A DNA stretch of 64,000 nt from Adiantum capillus-veneris (GCA_014529385.2 CM043959.1:58010753-58074752), one strand, 5' to 3'; shown: positions 10,672 to 22,867, numbered from the stretch's first letter. Numbers and translations are program-made. Notes: generated from the letters alone by a model not told the origin.

Positions 10672-11561
10672 GTTAGATTTAAAATAAAATTTTGGATTTA
10701 AATTTTATATTAAAGTTTAGCTTCAGGACTACAGTTTTAATTTAGAGTTAGGTTTATGTTAATCCCTCTCTTCCTCTCCACAGATGTGGCATTAAGTTCG
10801 AAAGCTTTCAATGACATGATACTCAGAATGGAGCCAGACATGTAATGTGCATAGTAATCCCTTGAACAAGGAGCTACTGTGAAGAGATGTTAAGCTGTTG
10901 TTTATTGGTAGAGCTGAAAAAGAGGCAAAGGGGTTTTGTTCACTACATGCATTGTCATATAGACGTGGATGTGTAGATTTCTCGTACCCACAAATAAAGG
11001 CATTGACCAATAAAGACAAAATTATAACCCGGTGGTTCCGATCATCGTGCACCTCTAGACCGAGGTGTGCAGGAATCGGACATGGCTAGAGAATTTGAGG
11101 TAGTTTACAGTGTGATCTATGGCTTCTCTATTGTGAGGGAGATTAAGAGAGAGAGAGAAAGAGGTAAGAGATGTAGGATGCCAATAGAAGATTAAATTTA
11201 TGTTTAGGTATAAGGTTTTTACATATGACTAGTGACAACGATGTGGGGCCGTCCAACCAAAACGCCTATCTCTCAACAAGGATCTTATGTCCTTGTAATC
11301 AATGCAAACATGCTGTGCGATGGACAAGACGCGTTTCTTTGCAGCACGTTTCGTGAATTTGGCGAGTTTGACCCATCTATTACAGATCATATTGTTTTCA
11401 ATTACAAATCGTTGGACTCTAACGCTGGCCAACAAACAAAAATCATGCAACCCAATAGATGTGTTCGGAGGCGCTTCGATCAAGCAACATACGTGAGGCC
11501 ATAAGATGTAGCCTCTGACAGCTCGAAGGGTGATCATGCAGACCACATTCCCAATGAGGCT

Positions 11562-12660
11562 ATGTTTGAGTCTGAGAGCGATCAGATGATCGAGACAATC
11601 ATGGATTCAGAAAGTCTTATCTATGATAACATGAAAAATGAAGCCAAAAAGCCATTGTATGGTGGAGCACGTGTGTCTAGATTGCAGGCGCTCTTGGTTC
11701 TTCTGAACATGCAAGAAAAGTTTGGATGGAGTGACACTAGTGTCGCAACACTTTTCAGGTGATCTATTACAATGCGTTTACTTCAATAAAAGACTCTAAA
11801 TATTCAATGATCCAATAGATTACTTACACAAGTGTGCCGCATTTTTTTCACTGTGTAGATTGCTCAAAGCGCACATACTACCAGCTGATAATGTGATGCT
11901 AGATTCCAGATAAAAAGCAAGAAAGATCTTGCAAAACTTGGGGATGGATTACAATTCTATTCACGCTTGTCCTAACGACTGCATTTTTTTTAGAGGGTAA
12001 TACATAGACATGAGAAGTGTCCGAAATGTGATTCCAAGAGATATCGAGTAGATCTCCATGGACAAAAAAATCCACAAAAGGTTTTGTGCCACTTTCCTCT
12101 GCTGCCTCGCATCAAACATTTCTTTGAATGTAGGTCCATGGCCACCCTACCATCAAGGCACAAGGAGAATAGATCTTCAGATGGTGTGCTACGGATCCTG
12201 CAGGTTGCACGGCCTTGAAGCATATAGACTACACATGGCCGGATTTTGCTAGGGACGCTCAAACTTTGAGCTTCGGACTAGCTATGGATGGCGTAAATCC
12301 ATTTGGTGAGAGGTCAACATCTTACAGTGTATGGCCAATTGTCATTGTCAACTACAACATTCCTCCGTGGTTGACTACCAAGAAGGGGCACTTGTTTTCA
12401 AGCTTGATTGTGCCGGGGTGGTATAAAGTGAAGAATATGGATGTGTATCTTCGTCCACTATTGGAAGAGCTACAACAATTGTGGATTGGCATAGAAGTGG
12501 TGGATATGAGCCGACACACAGGTCAACGCAATGCTATGCGGAGATTCAAACAAGCGGATACAAAGAATGTGTCACAAGTGGACCTAGACTTAATGCACAT
12601 GTCTATTGTAGATTGTTGCACCTTCCCAATTCTAGGTGTTCAAACATGTAACAAAGTTTT
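11562..12660 (+). pseudogene. tnp2: CACTA TNP2-like transposase, decayed, with one intron
   Basis: Exon 1 (11562-11758) encodes a region ending 'WSDTSVATLFR', matching the conserved start of TNP2. A GT-AG intron of 100 nt (11759-11858) lies in phase 2 and restores Arg. Exon 2 continues 'LLKAHILPADN', then 'GMDYNSIHACPNDCIFF', the family's Cys-Pro-Asn-Asp-Cys signature. After a one-base slip at a T run comes the zinc-binding 'EKCPKCDSKRY'. The core 'LSFGLAMDGVNPFG' and 'VWPIVIVNYNIPPWL' (12,260-12,380) is diagnostic of Transposase_21. The enzyme would cut CACTA ends in the nucleus. An in-frame stop and at least two frameshifts make it a pseudogene. Upstream coding from 11232 may be its N-terminus. 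Confidence 0.85.
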
Positions 12661-12700
12661 TGATTTATTAATATCAATTGATTTTCATGTTGTTTGTGAA

Positions 12701-12871
12701 TGACATGTTATTGTTACATCAAAGCGTTAAATTGTTGCATCACTGCCTCTTGCAATGTTGTCATCTTTCACATCACAAATTTTTCACCCCGGCTTGCTTC
12801 ATGTGGGGTTCACCAAATATGTCAAGGGATATGAATTTGAGAGGTGATCCACGAAGGCACGAAACCTCTGG

Positions 12872-12949
<78 letters not shown>

Positions 12950-13302
12950 TTATTACACACAAAAGTTTCACAAAAGACACCTTGAAACCCCAAACATGTA
13001 CTTCTTAATAAGCTTCAAATCTAATTACAAACATTAGCCTTGCAAATGGGCAATGTGTTCTCTTTAACTTCTCCGTGATCAAGAGCGAAAGTGAGAGAAT
13101 ATAAGCTATGGACAAAGGAGAGTGAAGGTGAGGGCATAATCTTCCTTAACCCGCTTCTTTCTCTTTTCCCTAGATTTTGTAGTCCTTAGCACTTGCTTCC
13201 CTCGCTCTTCTAGACCTTTAAAACATGCACACACCCTCGGATTTGAAAGCTTATGCTTTTTGTTGTTGTTTTTCACCCAAATCTCTTCACCTTCAACTTC
13301 GT
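12701..13302. other. No gene; contains a compound microsatellite
   Basis: Non-coding between the CACTA transposase remnant and the Gypsy-B 3' LTR. The right end of the CACTA element may have been lost here. Confidence 0.5.
12872..12945 (+). repeat. Second compound microsatellite (TG)n(AG)n
   Basis: (TG)n to about 12909, then (AG)n to 12945. It has the same composite structure and orientation as 10396-10484. Confidence 0.95.
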
Positions 13303-13773
13303 TGGAATGAGCTAAATGTATTCAGACAGTTATTTGAGGTTGGTAGTTAGAGCTATCTTAGTTCAGTCTAAAGACTTCATGTTAGACTTTAGTGTACTGA
13401 AAGGTAGAGCTGGAACTTGAAATATAAAAGACACTGGAAATGACAACTAGAAGTGGAATTGTATTATTCAGATTATTCAAGAATACAATTGGATTAGTCT
13501 TGAATAAGTGTTCAACGTAATGAGAGTACATAGTACATCGGCCAATGGCTCAAGCTACAAGTATTGGGGTTTGGATTACAATTCAAGGTAAGCAGGAAGA
13601 AAGAATTGGAGAGCCAAAATGAAGTAGTGGGTTCTATTTATAGCCTCCAACTGGCGTTTGATTGACTATGTACTCTCAGTTATCGTGGTAACTCTCTTTG
13701 GATTACTTCTTCTAGAAGCCTCTGGTGTAGTCACCCGCCAGCCGCCTGTTAGGCGTTGTTCGGACCTTCTACA
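13303..13773 (-). repeat. Gypsy-B 3' LTR (471 bp), intact length
   Basis: On the minus strand it starts TGTAGAAGG and ends CTCATTCCA (TG...CA). It matches 25964-26240 plus 31379-31540 along its length. It preserves, at 13611-13615, the gagcc site at which the copia entered the other LTR. Confidence 0.9.
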
Positions 13774-13791
13774 TTTCTCCTCCCCTTTCTT
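13774..13791 (-). promoter_or_regulatory. Gypsy-B polypurine tract
   Basis: The minus strand reads aagaaaggggaggagaaa directly before the LTR start TGTAGAAG, the expected place for the plus-strand primer. Confidence 0.85.
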
Positions 13792-13989
13792 GAATTTCTC
13801 CATAAATACCAAATTTCCAGTAGCACTTTGGTTTTACCCAACATCTATCCATCTGAATTTCTTCTTGTCAGGTGCCTTATTTTTAGGGGGTTTGTGAAGC
13901 ACTTTGAAGGGTTTAGGAGCACTTACAGTCGTATTGTCCTTATGAATCAACCTGAATATGGCCTCTTGCTCCACCTATTCTTTCCAAGC

Positions 13990-16900
13990 TATCTTCATTT
14001 TCACTTCATAGGGTGTTAGTGGATTCCATGTCTTGGTATTGGGGTCATACGAGGTGTGTTTGCCCCTTGTTTAGCATGTCCCTTGTCATCTTTTGCTGAG
14101 TATGATGCAGTGTGCATCCACCCCTATAGAAATGGATGGTTGAAATTGATGCGAGCTTCAAATAGAATCTTATCCATTTCTCTGAAGTGGGGCTCAAAGC
14201 TTGCCTTAGTAGCTAATTGTTTTTCTAGGATTTTGGAGGCTTCAATAGTTAGCTGAAGAAGGTGGTACATGACCTTAATGAGCCTTTTGATATGTATTTT
14301 CCATTGCCCCATTAAGATTGAAGCTTTTGTAAGTAAAAAATGAGCTCATTAACCATCGTCTTCTTTAGCACCTCCTACAACACTTTATTCCATGCTAGCA
14401 ACTACGAGGAAGCTTCCTCGTACTAGACCCTAAGCCCATTTTCTATCTGAACATATCATTGTTGGTTTGATGGCTCAGCGTGAGGCGGATAGAGTGTTTG
14501 AAAGAATCAAGGTAACTCTGCTTGTTTAGGTGGAATGGCATAGAGAAGTGTTGGGGAATCAAGTACAAACTCCAAAAAGTTCATGATCATCTGGTTCTCT
14601 TGCTGCATCATCTTTTTGGAGATCCAAACTAGATGAAATAAACTTTTCATATGCATTGAGAGTCGTCCTAGTCTTGGGTCCTTAACTGCCAGTCTTATGG
14701 TTTTTTAGTAAGGTTTTGACCCTTAGATCTAGAACTCCCTTGGAACTCTACATCTGTATCATCATTTCATTGATTTGTAGACAAATATATTTCATACATT
14801 GGTATGTTGGTTTGGTGCCTAATAAAATCTCCACATGTATCCCTAGAGACTTGAGGTCAACAGTCGTTAAGTCCTTTATAGTTGGGTTTACCCGTTTTTC
14901 ATCATTGGTCAGACACCATTCTAGAACTCTTTCTAGTAGTAGCTGGACACAATTGGGATGTGGGCGTAATTGACACATTGTCTGATCATGGTAACTGGTA
15001 GATTTCTAGTCCTGCACGATTCATCCAGATCCACATATAACATCTAAAACCTCTCGAGATCTGAATAGACTAAGTCATCATCTAAGTACTTCTAGATCTG
15101 TAGATGCTTTTGCTTTTGTAGGATTTTGTTGAGTGTGAGTAGCTCAATAGAGTTATTATGGTGAGATTCATAGTCAAGCTCCTCCACTAGGATGGTCTTA
15201 CCCTTAACATCACTACATTGACTATGAATTGTCTGTTGCCGAGTTTGATGTTTTTCGGTGGATTTTCTTGTTGGTTGTCACCAGTAGCAAGCCTATCTGT
15301 AGCATGACCTAGAGGTTGGATCCCAGTGGGTGGTGTTGATCCACCTGCAACTGACCCTGTGTTATGTCCATCCTGATGATCATCATTGTCTTTGTTGTGC
15401 CCATGTCGATCTTCAGTGTTTTTGTCCTTGTCCTCCTCTTCATAATCCTTGTCCCGATTTTTTTGATTCTCCAAATACATTGTTTATGCTTCATTAACCA
15501 TTATTGTAGTGTATACACTAGCCTTATCTTGGAGGTCTGGCTAAATGGATTTGGTGAAATTTTCAAGATCAGTCACATTCAGAGTCAAATCACCATCTCT
15601 ATTCATGATCTGTACTAAAGAATGATAGATATATTTTTCCATTATCACATCTTTTGTAATTTGGTGTTTCTGAAATAGATTATTATAATTTACTCTTTTT
15701 TCTTCCAATGGTGTCTAGAATTGATCAGTGTCTTGCTGAGCACATTCAACATCGCACTGAGCAATTTCCTTCTCCTCCTCCAACACCATGTTTTCATCAT
15801 TCAATTTGTCTATCTTATTCTAGAGGCCCAACACTTCTTTTGTGGTGTTGTTGTTGAAGCTATAATTTCAAAATTTGTTGTGTCCATCTAGCTCTATCCT
15901 TCTTGATATTCTCCAGCTAAGCTTGGGCTGTTTCAAGATCTACTTTGAGCTTATCCACTTCAGAGTTGGGAATGGATGCATGCACATCCATCATTTGGCC
16001 TTTGTAGTGCTCAATTGTATTCCAACCAAAATGTATGGCCACACCACATCCTCCTGTAATGGTATTGGGACTGGTTTGGTCAGTTTCCTATATTGTCATC
16101 AAGAATGCATAAGGAAATTCGACGTGATTTGGTTTCTCATGACCAATCTTTCTCAGAGTGGCTGCTTCTGCGAATGTTGTAGCCCATCTAGTTTTATGAT
16201 GGGAATCTAGGATTGATTGAGCTCTAATCCACTACCCAAGGCCTGGTGTCTCACCTCAGGTCTAGTGTTGGTCTCGGATTGTTTAGTACTGTTATCTTTG
16301 TTAGTGATACGTGTCTCAATTTTCCTGCCTTCTTGACTTTGGGTTGTATCTGCTGGAGGCTTCTCAGTGCCTGCTAGCTTTTGTAATGTCTTTAAAATCC
16401 TTTCAAAATTTATATCGTTTTTTTTAATTTTTGGTAGACGACCTAGTCTTTGTTTGGGTTGAGGACCTTTTTGCTCCAGTTTGCACCGTCTCTTTTCCTT
16501 TCTCTTCAAATTGCTTTATTGCAGTGTCCTTTGGTTGCTCAGTTTTGGTCTTGGTTTTTTCCAATATATTAGTTTCTTCAGAGGATGTTACTGTGATTCT
16601 TGGTGCCCTATCCTTGGTCACCTTATTAAGTAGATTGTTTAGACATTGACATGCATTGGCACCATATCTTCCCAATAAAGAAATTGCCAAACATACTAGG
16701 CTTTAAACAATTTTTTGTATTTATCCTTGGTAAATCTAGTGCACTACAATGGTATACAAGAACTGGCTTATGTTGATATTGGCTTCTAGGTTCTAAATCT
16801 TAGCCTGGAAAACATCTTTTTTGATAAATAAGCTAGGTTATTCTTCAAATTCATGGTTTCAGCAATGAATCTATGTTGCAATGCATTTCAGTGTTGCTAC

Positions 16901-17560
16901 TAGAATGCCCTGAGCACCATCCTTCATCTTCTTTCTGACCTGATCATCTTCTTTCAAAAATTTGTTGATCTCATCAGTTGTGGTTGGTGTGGCTTTTCGT
17001 GCATTTTTTATTTTGAACACGTGGGCCAACTCACCAGGTGTCTATTCTAGTGCTCTATCGTTCACCACTATTGTGCCCTTGTTAGCTTGGTATGGGGGGC
17101 TAACACTTATTGAGTGATTCTTGCATCAAATGGTAGTGTTGTGGCCTCTACCACTACTTCTAAGCACCACAACCTTATAGAGTATGTTCCTTCTTTTGGC
17201 ACATATTTGGTAATCTTGTTGTGCGCTACAACTCCTATGGCTTTTTCTACAGAAGCATTCAAACTCTCAGTTTTTGTTGTCATGGTGTCTAGTGTCTCTT
17301 GCATTTTCTATGAGGTTGTCTTTCTACTCATACACACAACTCAGAAAAACAATTCTGGTAGAAGAAGACTTACTTGTTGTGGTGAGAGATCCATATAGAG
17401 AGTAGCAAGGGTTTTTGGGTAGCGTGACTGCAACTATTGAGGGTGTTTGTTTGTGTTGCGATCTTGAAGAGATTGCTGCAGGTTGTGATGCAAGGGACAC
17501 AAGAGGATGAGAGTAAAATGAAGATGGGTGAACCCTTTGCATAGTTATACGCGTGCACGT
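13990..17560 (-). pseudogene. ORFx of Gypsy-B: decayed extra coding region between integrase and 3' LTR
   Basis: Long minus-strand stretches remain readable across several frames with scattered stops: 17107-17304, 16207-16690 (Lys/Thr/Glu-rich), 15750-15860 with heptad-like 'KIDKLNDENMVLEEEKEIA' (coiled coil), 15187-15480 (Asp/Glu/Lys and His-rich), 14748-15180 and 14124-14312. No enzyme domain is recognised. Its position downstream of pol is where Athila/Tat-type gypsy elements carry an env-like or other extra frame, but I see no signal peptide or clear membrane helix. A comparable region follows the polypurine tract at 41,230-44,990. Function unknown. Confidence 0.5.
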
Positions 17561-18700
17561 GCCATGAATGCACCACTCCTTGGCATTCTCAAAATGATGT
17601 GCACCGTTTGTGATGTGTCACACATGCATTGGTCCATTCAAATAGTTATTACCTTTTATGATTGTGGAATTTATTTTTTGATGGTGACTGTTAGGTGATG
17701 ATACTAAATTGTCCCACTAGTTTTGAGCTAACTTATCGATGTTGGGGCTGATATGAGATTGAGTCTGCACTAGCACTAATCTAATATGAAACAAATTTCA
17801 AAGGTCCATCATTTGATACAAGTGATACCTCTAGTATTGGCAAAGTATAGCTTGATCTTGGCCCCATTGTATACTCTTTGTCGTAGTAGCCCTGAATTGT
17901 TTTGGATTTTTAACATGTTATGTTAGATCTGGACAATTTTATTAAGAGTGACTTATTTTTATTACATTTTACACGAGTAAATGTACCATTTTATAGTCAA
18001 AAAGATTATCAACCTGAATAAATATAATCTTGCACAATTTTTTGAAGTCTTTAAGTCAGTGTATGCTTTTTTTGAACTAGTGTGAGAGTGCACGGTGAAA
18101 AATATAAGTTAAAAATTCACAATATGCTGAAATGTTTCAGATTTTTAACATGTATTTTTCGATATGGATGAAGTTCTTATAAATTACTTGTTTGCTCTGC
18201 ATTTTGCACGTGTAAACATTGCGAATTAAAGTGAAATTTGTTTCCAATGTTTATCAATATATTTGTGCACATTTCTTAAAGTCTTCAAGTCATGGTTATG
18301 GTTTGTTTGAATTAGTGTGAGAGTGTCAGTGGAGTGTGTAGCCATGAATTTGTATTTGATATGTTGCTTTTTATTGTCTAGTGGCAAAATGATGCCAGAT
18401 CAAAAGAAATTTATTCTACGTGCCATTCAAAAATAATGTATTTTGGCAATATCATCATGTGCAGATGGTCGTATGTAGCAGATTAGTGAAAGCGACATCT
18501 TCATCAAAGACCTCACTAGTGCTATATGGGAGAACCTCGGGGAGAACACAGAACGTAGGATGCGAGGTGAAGGCCAATATGAGTTGCTGATTCCAGTAGG
18601 GATTCAAGAACTTGACCCCCACCACATGATTAGGACAACGTATATGATCAAAACACACTCAATACAAGCTCTTTCATAATGGTTTTTGACACAATCTTCC
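17561..18700. other. No gene recognised
   Basis: AT-rich DNA between ORFx and the hAT remnant. Probably partly hAT-derived non-coding sequence; no boundary or terminal repeat could be fixed. Confidence 0.4.
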
Positions 18701-18739
18701 TTCTACTCTCAAGCTATCTTGAATCTCTGAAGTTGTTAT

Positions 18740-19560
18740 TTGGTTCTAAGTCTGGCTGTGGTGGGTCTTCTATTTTGTCTATAGTGCATTGAGATACACC
18801 AACATTGAACTCTTCTTCGTCTTCCAGTTCAACTCACAATTGTGCATCCTAAAAGTGAAATATTCCCAAGTATTATTTTGCCAACACACTCTTTGACTTC
18901 GATGTAACATTTGTCCAAGAGAACATTTTGTATTATGTGATAAGAAGGAGATGAAAATCTTGGGCCAAACTCATCAATTTTCTTCCAAGTGGCCTTCCAA
19001 TAATTGTTGTCTACCATGACTAGAGAACTTCCAAATAAGAATATTGCTTTGGCGAGTGTAGTTTGTGCTTCTTGTAGAGGCTTCATCCGATAGATTTGAT
19101 GCAATGATTTTTGACGCATTTGACCAAGTCCACCTTCATTATGATGCTTAAAAGGAATGCTACTTGACATTACCTCTCCTTGCACAGGCTATCCTCCAAG
19201 GTTAGTTGGTGTCACCACATGATCAATAGAGTTAATATTTGGCTCTAACTACTCTTGACTTGAATCCATAATAGAGCTATATATTTGTTGTCTCTTGCCA
19301 CCTTTTTTGGCAAGCTCTTCTCTCAAATTCTTTTCAATTGCAGGTGCATCAACATGTTCACATTTCTTACAACTTTTTTTAATGCTACCCAGCAAATGAT
19401 CCCTAATACATGATACACCGCCTAATTTTGTTGTCAAGTAAAATTTACATTACCACTCCATATATCGATCGCATATGTTGTGAGCATAATCCCACTCTTT
19501 GCCAGGAGCTTTTTTATTCTTTGGCTTCTTTGTACCACTTGTGATGACATTTTGCTCCAT
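18740..19560 (-). pseudogene. hAT transposase remnant (BED finger and DUF659), internally deleted
   Basis: The ATG at 19560 starts 'MEQNVITSGTKKPKNKKAPG', then 'EWDYAHNICDRYMEW'. A stop and a degenerate BED zinc finger follow ('CKFYLTTKLGGVSCIRDHLL', where the second Cys is Tyr), then 'CKKCEHVDAPAIE'. From 19185 to 18840 comes a DUF659 segment: 'YWKATWKKIDEFGP', 'SPSYHIIQNVLLDK' and 'LGCTIVS'. In full proteins this last motif is followed by Asp-Gly-Trp and the RNase H-like core. Here the sequence jumps to an acidic tail ('EDEEEFNVGVSQ'), as if the catalytic core had been deleted, like Ds-type derivatives of Ac. The insert separates Gypsy-B integrase from ORFx. Confidence 0.7.
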
Positions 19561-20840
19561 TGCTTTTAAGTTAAAACTGAAGACAAAAGAGATAGATGTT
19601 CAATTTTTAAAACATTTTTCTTCTTTTTTATATGTATTAAAAAACCATTCACTAGGAAAGTAATCAAATCTACATGATATGAGATTTGCAATGCACACTA
19701 GTCAATCCACATATCTATCACCTATGTTGTGAGAAAACATACATATTGCAATGTATTCTCTGCATGGCATAGTAAATACAACAATGCTATGAATTTCTCA
19801 ATTCAATTATTATTATTATGATTATTTATATGTCCTCTTTGATTTGCAAACAATAAGAAACATCTAATTTCAAATGCTACAAAGAGTAATCAACTTCTAC
19901 ACTGAACGATGTCAATTGTTTGCAAAAACACACATGAAAGCAATAAAATCTATGAATGGTCATGTCATACAATAATAATATTTCATAATACATAATTTAC
20001 TCTCTGTATTGGGCAATGCATGAAATAATGCAAAGAAATCTTCAATATATCACACAATCGAAGACTACTTGTACTTAATTAAAGATTGTAGCCTCCTTAT
20101 GCAACCAGTCCAATATATAAAATCTATTTTCACCCGATTAAGGATTATAAATCTTATGTTGTGCAGTGACAATGTATATCAACTCAAATCTATGATGGTG
20201 AAAAATGCAAGACTTCAAGGATCTTTATATGCCCAGTACACTAGTACAGGACATCCAACCCTTGACTATCGACTCGTCATTACATATGCTCATCTTTTTA
20301 AACCATTTATAGCCCTCATTTGGACCAATGGCTTTGTTGCAATGAACATGACTCTCCAAATTTTCAATTGTTTTGGCTTCGTACCTTTATTTCTAGTAAA
20401 GAAATTAAGTATTTTTAGAAGTGGTTATCGAATTAAGAATCACGTTCAGCCCAAAAAAAAAGACCTGTGACTTTATAACCTTAGGTCAATTCACAAGGAG
20501 ATGATAATACCCAGCACTTGAATACACTCCCTAGGGATTTTCCTAGCCAAAGCACCACGATAAGCACGATGTTTACTTTATATAATTATGACCGTCGGGT
20601 GTTTTATTTTCTCAACGGGCCCACCAGGTAAAAGGCATTGCCCGGCAGGCCCGCCAGGAAAATTAAAAGCCCAGGTGAGAATTGCAAGGAATATTCTTTT
20701 ACACGACGGGCTAACCGGCTCTATGGTTTTTCCATGTCATCACATGAAACTCACGTTAACAACTACGTGATCATGTGTTTCTTTGTGTAATTACTAGAGT
20801 TATTAACGTAATCACACGATCATGGTCAAGTCAATGAAAT
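19561..20840. other. No gene; GC-richer patch with repeated ggcccRccagg
   Basis: Mostly AT-rich and non-coding. At 20,615-20,665 a GC-richer patch repeats gggcccaccagg and ggcccgccagg, the kind of sub-terminal repeat seen in hAT ends. This may mark one end of the hAT insert; not proven. Confidence 0.35.
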
Positions 20841-20844
20841 CCCT

Positions 20845-21190
20845 ACTTTTCTTCAACCCACTTGTTGACATAATAGGTGGCCATAACAATATACCTATAC
20901 TTTCTTAGAGTTTCTTGAATGGCCCGTAAAATCCAAACCCCATTCCATGAAAATTCCCATTGGATATATTGAAGTCAATGGTGTCATATTAGCTTCCTTT
21001 GGCCTTCCCATCCTCTGGCAAATATCGCACGTTTTTCAAAAATCTATGACATCAGCCATCATAGTTTGCCACCATGATCCTGAAGGATCTTCTTATATGT
21101 GATATAAGTTGAAAAGTTCCCTCCAACATCTCCATTATGAGCTTCAGTGGTCACTTGCATTCTTCCTCTCATTTGACACACATAAAAGCA
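20845..21190 (-). pseudogene. Gypsy-B integrase fragment
   Basis: Translated on the minus strand, 'TEAHNGDVGGNFSTYITYKK' and 'ILQDHGGKLWW' match the zinc-binding N-terminal part of gypsy integrase (His-containing, GGHF-like). Later 'YIVMATYYVNKWVEE' matches the core around the Thr-Asp-Tyr motif, with Asp replaced by Tyr. That core lacks this catalytic residue and breaks off near 20,845, so the enzyme cannot insert DNA. Several stops interrupt it. The break coincides with foreign sequence, probably the hAT insert. Confidence 0.7.
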
Positions 21191-21390
21191 CACCATCAAT
21201 GCCTAGTTTGTAAAGTGCTCCAGCAATGATAGTGAATTTGAGGCTTTTTATGATTTTTGCTTTCCTATTATTATGGGACTAGTCATCTGGAAACCTCCCT
21301 AGCTTAAGAAAATCATAAACGTCCTACCATTTTGGTTCTGGCTCTTCTTCAGCTATTGTATGGAATAATTCAACATCTATTGGCTTATCC

Positions 21391-21660
21391 TCAATGAAGT
21401 TTTTGAACAACCTTTGGTGCTTTTGGAAAGAAGTCTGCTCCAAAGTGTGTTTTTCTTGGCTTATGAAAAATCTTGAATTCAAAACCCATCTGAAGCATCA
21501 TCCACCTGATTAGCCTTCCTTGTATAATAAGCTTGTTGATCAGAAACAAAAGATCTTGATGATCTACATAGAAGTGAAGTAGCTTGTTCAGTAGATAATG
21601 TCTGAATTTGATAGTGTTGAGTACCATCCCTAGTGCTTCTCTTTCAATAGTCAAGTACCC
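21391..21660 (-). pseudogene. Gypsy-B RNase H domain
   Basis: Frame with 'YLTIEREALGMVLNTIKFRH' (the catalytic Glu in the E-x-E/REALG region), then 'FYVDHQDLLFLINK', which carries the Asp-His of the gypsy 'TDHKAL' motif, and the family's 'RLIRWMMLQMGFEF'. It removes RNA from the RNA-DNA hybrid during reverse transcription. A stop separates it from the RT upstream. Confidence 0.85.
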
Positions 21661-21939
21661 CTATTCAATTGCTGTACTAAACCTGCAATTGGAAAAGTAG
21701 ATTGGGTAGTCTATCTTCCCATCAAGTTAGGCCAGTATGGCTCCCATAGCCATGCTAGAAGCATCTACATCCTAGTTAGGCTGATAAAGTAATGGCTTTC
21801 TATTGATCTCATCTTTTAAGTATTGGAAACTTTGTTCACATTCTTTAGTCCAGATGAATTTCATGTAAAGGTAATGTCTTGGCTGCAAACAAATCAACAA
21901 ACCTCCTATAGAAGTTTATGTATCCTAGAAACACAGACA

Positions 21940-22867
21940 CCATGGTTGGTGCTCTAACCTACTGCATGCACTTGATCTTATCATTTGCCATTGCAATGCC
22001 ATTCCTAGATACTATATGTCCCAAAAGTTTTCCCTTCTAGACCATGAATAATGACTTGAAGGGGTTCAGACAAATCCTTTTCTCTTTGCACCTATCAAAC
22101 ACCACTTCCAATAACAATAAGTGCATCTCTTTAGTGGAGAAAACCATGAAGTCATCCACAAAGATGGCCACAAACTTATGTGATAATTTGCTAAAACATT
22201 ACATCATAAATTGCTGAAAATTTGTTGGAGCATAGCCCAAATGGCATCACCAAATACATGAATGCTCCCCATTCAATGATAATGTACTCTTGGGCCTATC
22301 CTCGGGTGCAATCTTTAGTTGATTGTAGCCACTACATCTATCCATAAAACTATACATTTCGTGGCATGAAATATCATCTAGCATCATATGTGTGAATGGT
22401 AATGGAAAAGGATCCTTAATGGTCTGGGAATTCATTTTTTTGTAGTCCACACATACTATCAATTTTCCGTTCTTCTTAGGGACTACCACTGTAGGAAACA
22501 ACCTGTCACTATTGGCTACCTCTGTGATGATCCCTGCTTTGAGAAGAATTTCAATCTCCTCCTTACCCTTCTTATCATAGTTAGGGTTCATTATGTACCT
22601 TAACAACTGGATTGGTCTAGCATTCCGCTTCAGTGGAATGCGATGTTGGCACATTTCTGGATCTACATCTTTCATATCAATATGTTCCCATGCAAATACA
22701 TCCTTGTATTTTTGGAACAATGCCTTTGCCTTTTCTTTGATCTCTGGCTTCAGGTGCTTGTTGATCTTAATCATTCTAGTATTGTATTCAGTGCCGAGAT
22801 TCCAGTCCTCAACCTCTTCATCATCTGGATGTAACCATATTGGGACTCCTCCTTTTTTTTTGGCCAA
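21940..22867 (-). pseudogene. pol: Gypsy-B reverse transcriptase
   Basis: The 206-codon open part (22247-22867) holds 'KYKDVFAWEHIDMK', 'VVVPKKNGKLIVCVDYKKMN', 'DPFPLPFTHMMLDDISCHEM' and 'FMDRCSGYNQLKIAPED', all classic Ty3/gypsy RT blocks; in the last, F-x-D carries the first catalytic Asp. Below 22247, in other frames, 'FVAIFVDDFMVFS' (about 22,140-22,175) gives the F-V-D-D active-site pair, then 'GHIVSRNGIAMANDKIK'. Both catalytic motifs survive, but frameshifts and stops break the reading frame. Confidence 0.9.

Larger units (their letters stand above)
9553..12700 (+). mobile_element. CACTA (En/Spm) DNA transposon, 5' end and transposase region
   Basis: The left terminus is CACTACAAGAGG at 9553, preceded by taa, a plausible 3-bp target duplication. 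Sub-terminal repeats gcgatgcc, gcgatgct and gcgacgcc follow within 130 bp, as in plant CACTA elements. The TNP2 remnant lies downstream in the same orientation. The matching right terminus (ending TAGTG) was not found, so the right border given is only the last recognisable coding sequence. The body holds several long (TG)n and (GA)n tracts. Confidence 0.7.

Noticed and set aside
15364-15618. Hydrophobic plus-strand frame resembling a membrane protein
   Set aside because: Antisense shadow of the Asp/Glu/Lys-rich ORFx strand.
20588-20770. Small plus-strand gene in GC-richer patch
   Set aside because: Sixty codons with no domain; the patch is better explained as repeated ggcccRccagg motifs of a transposon end.
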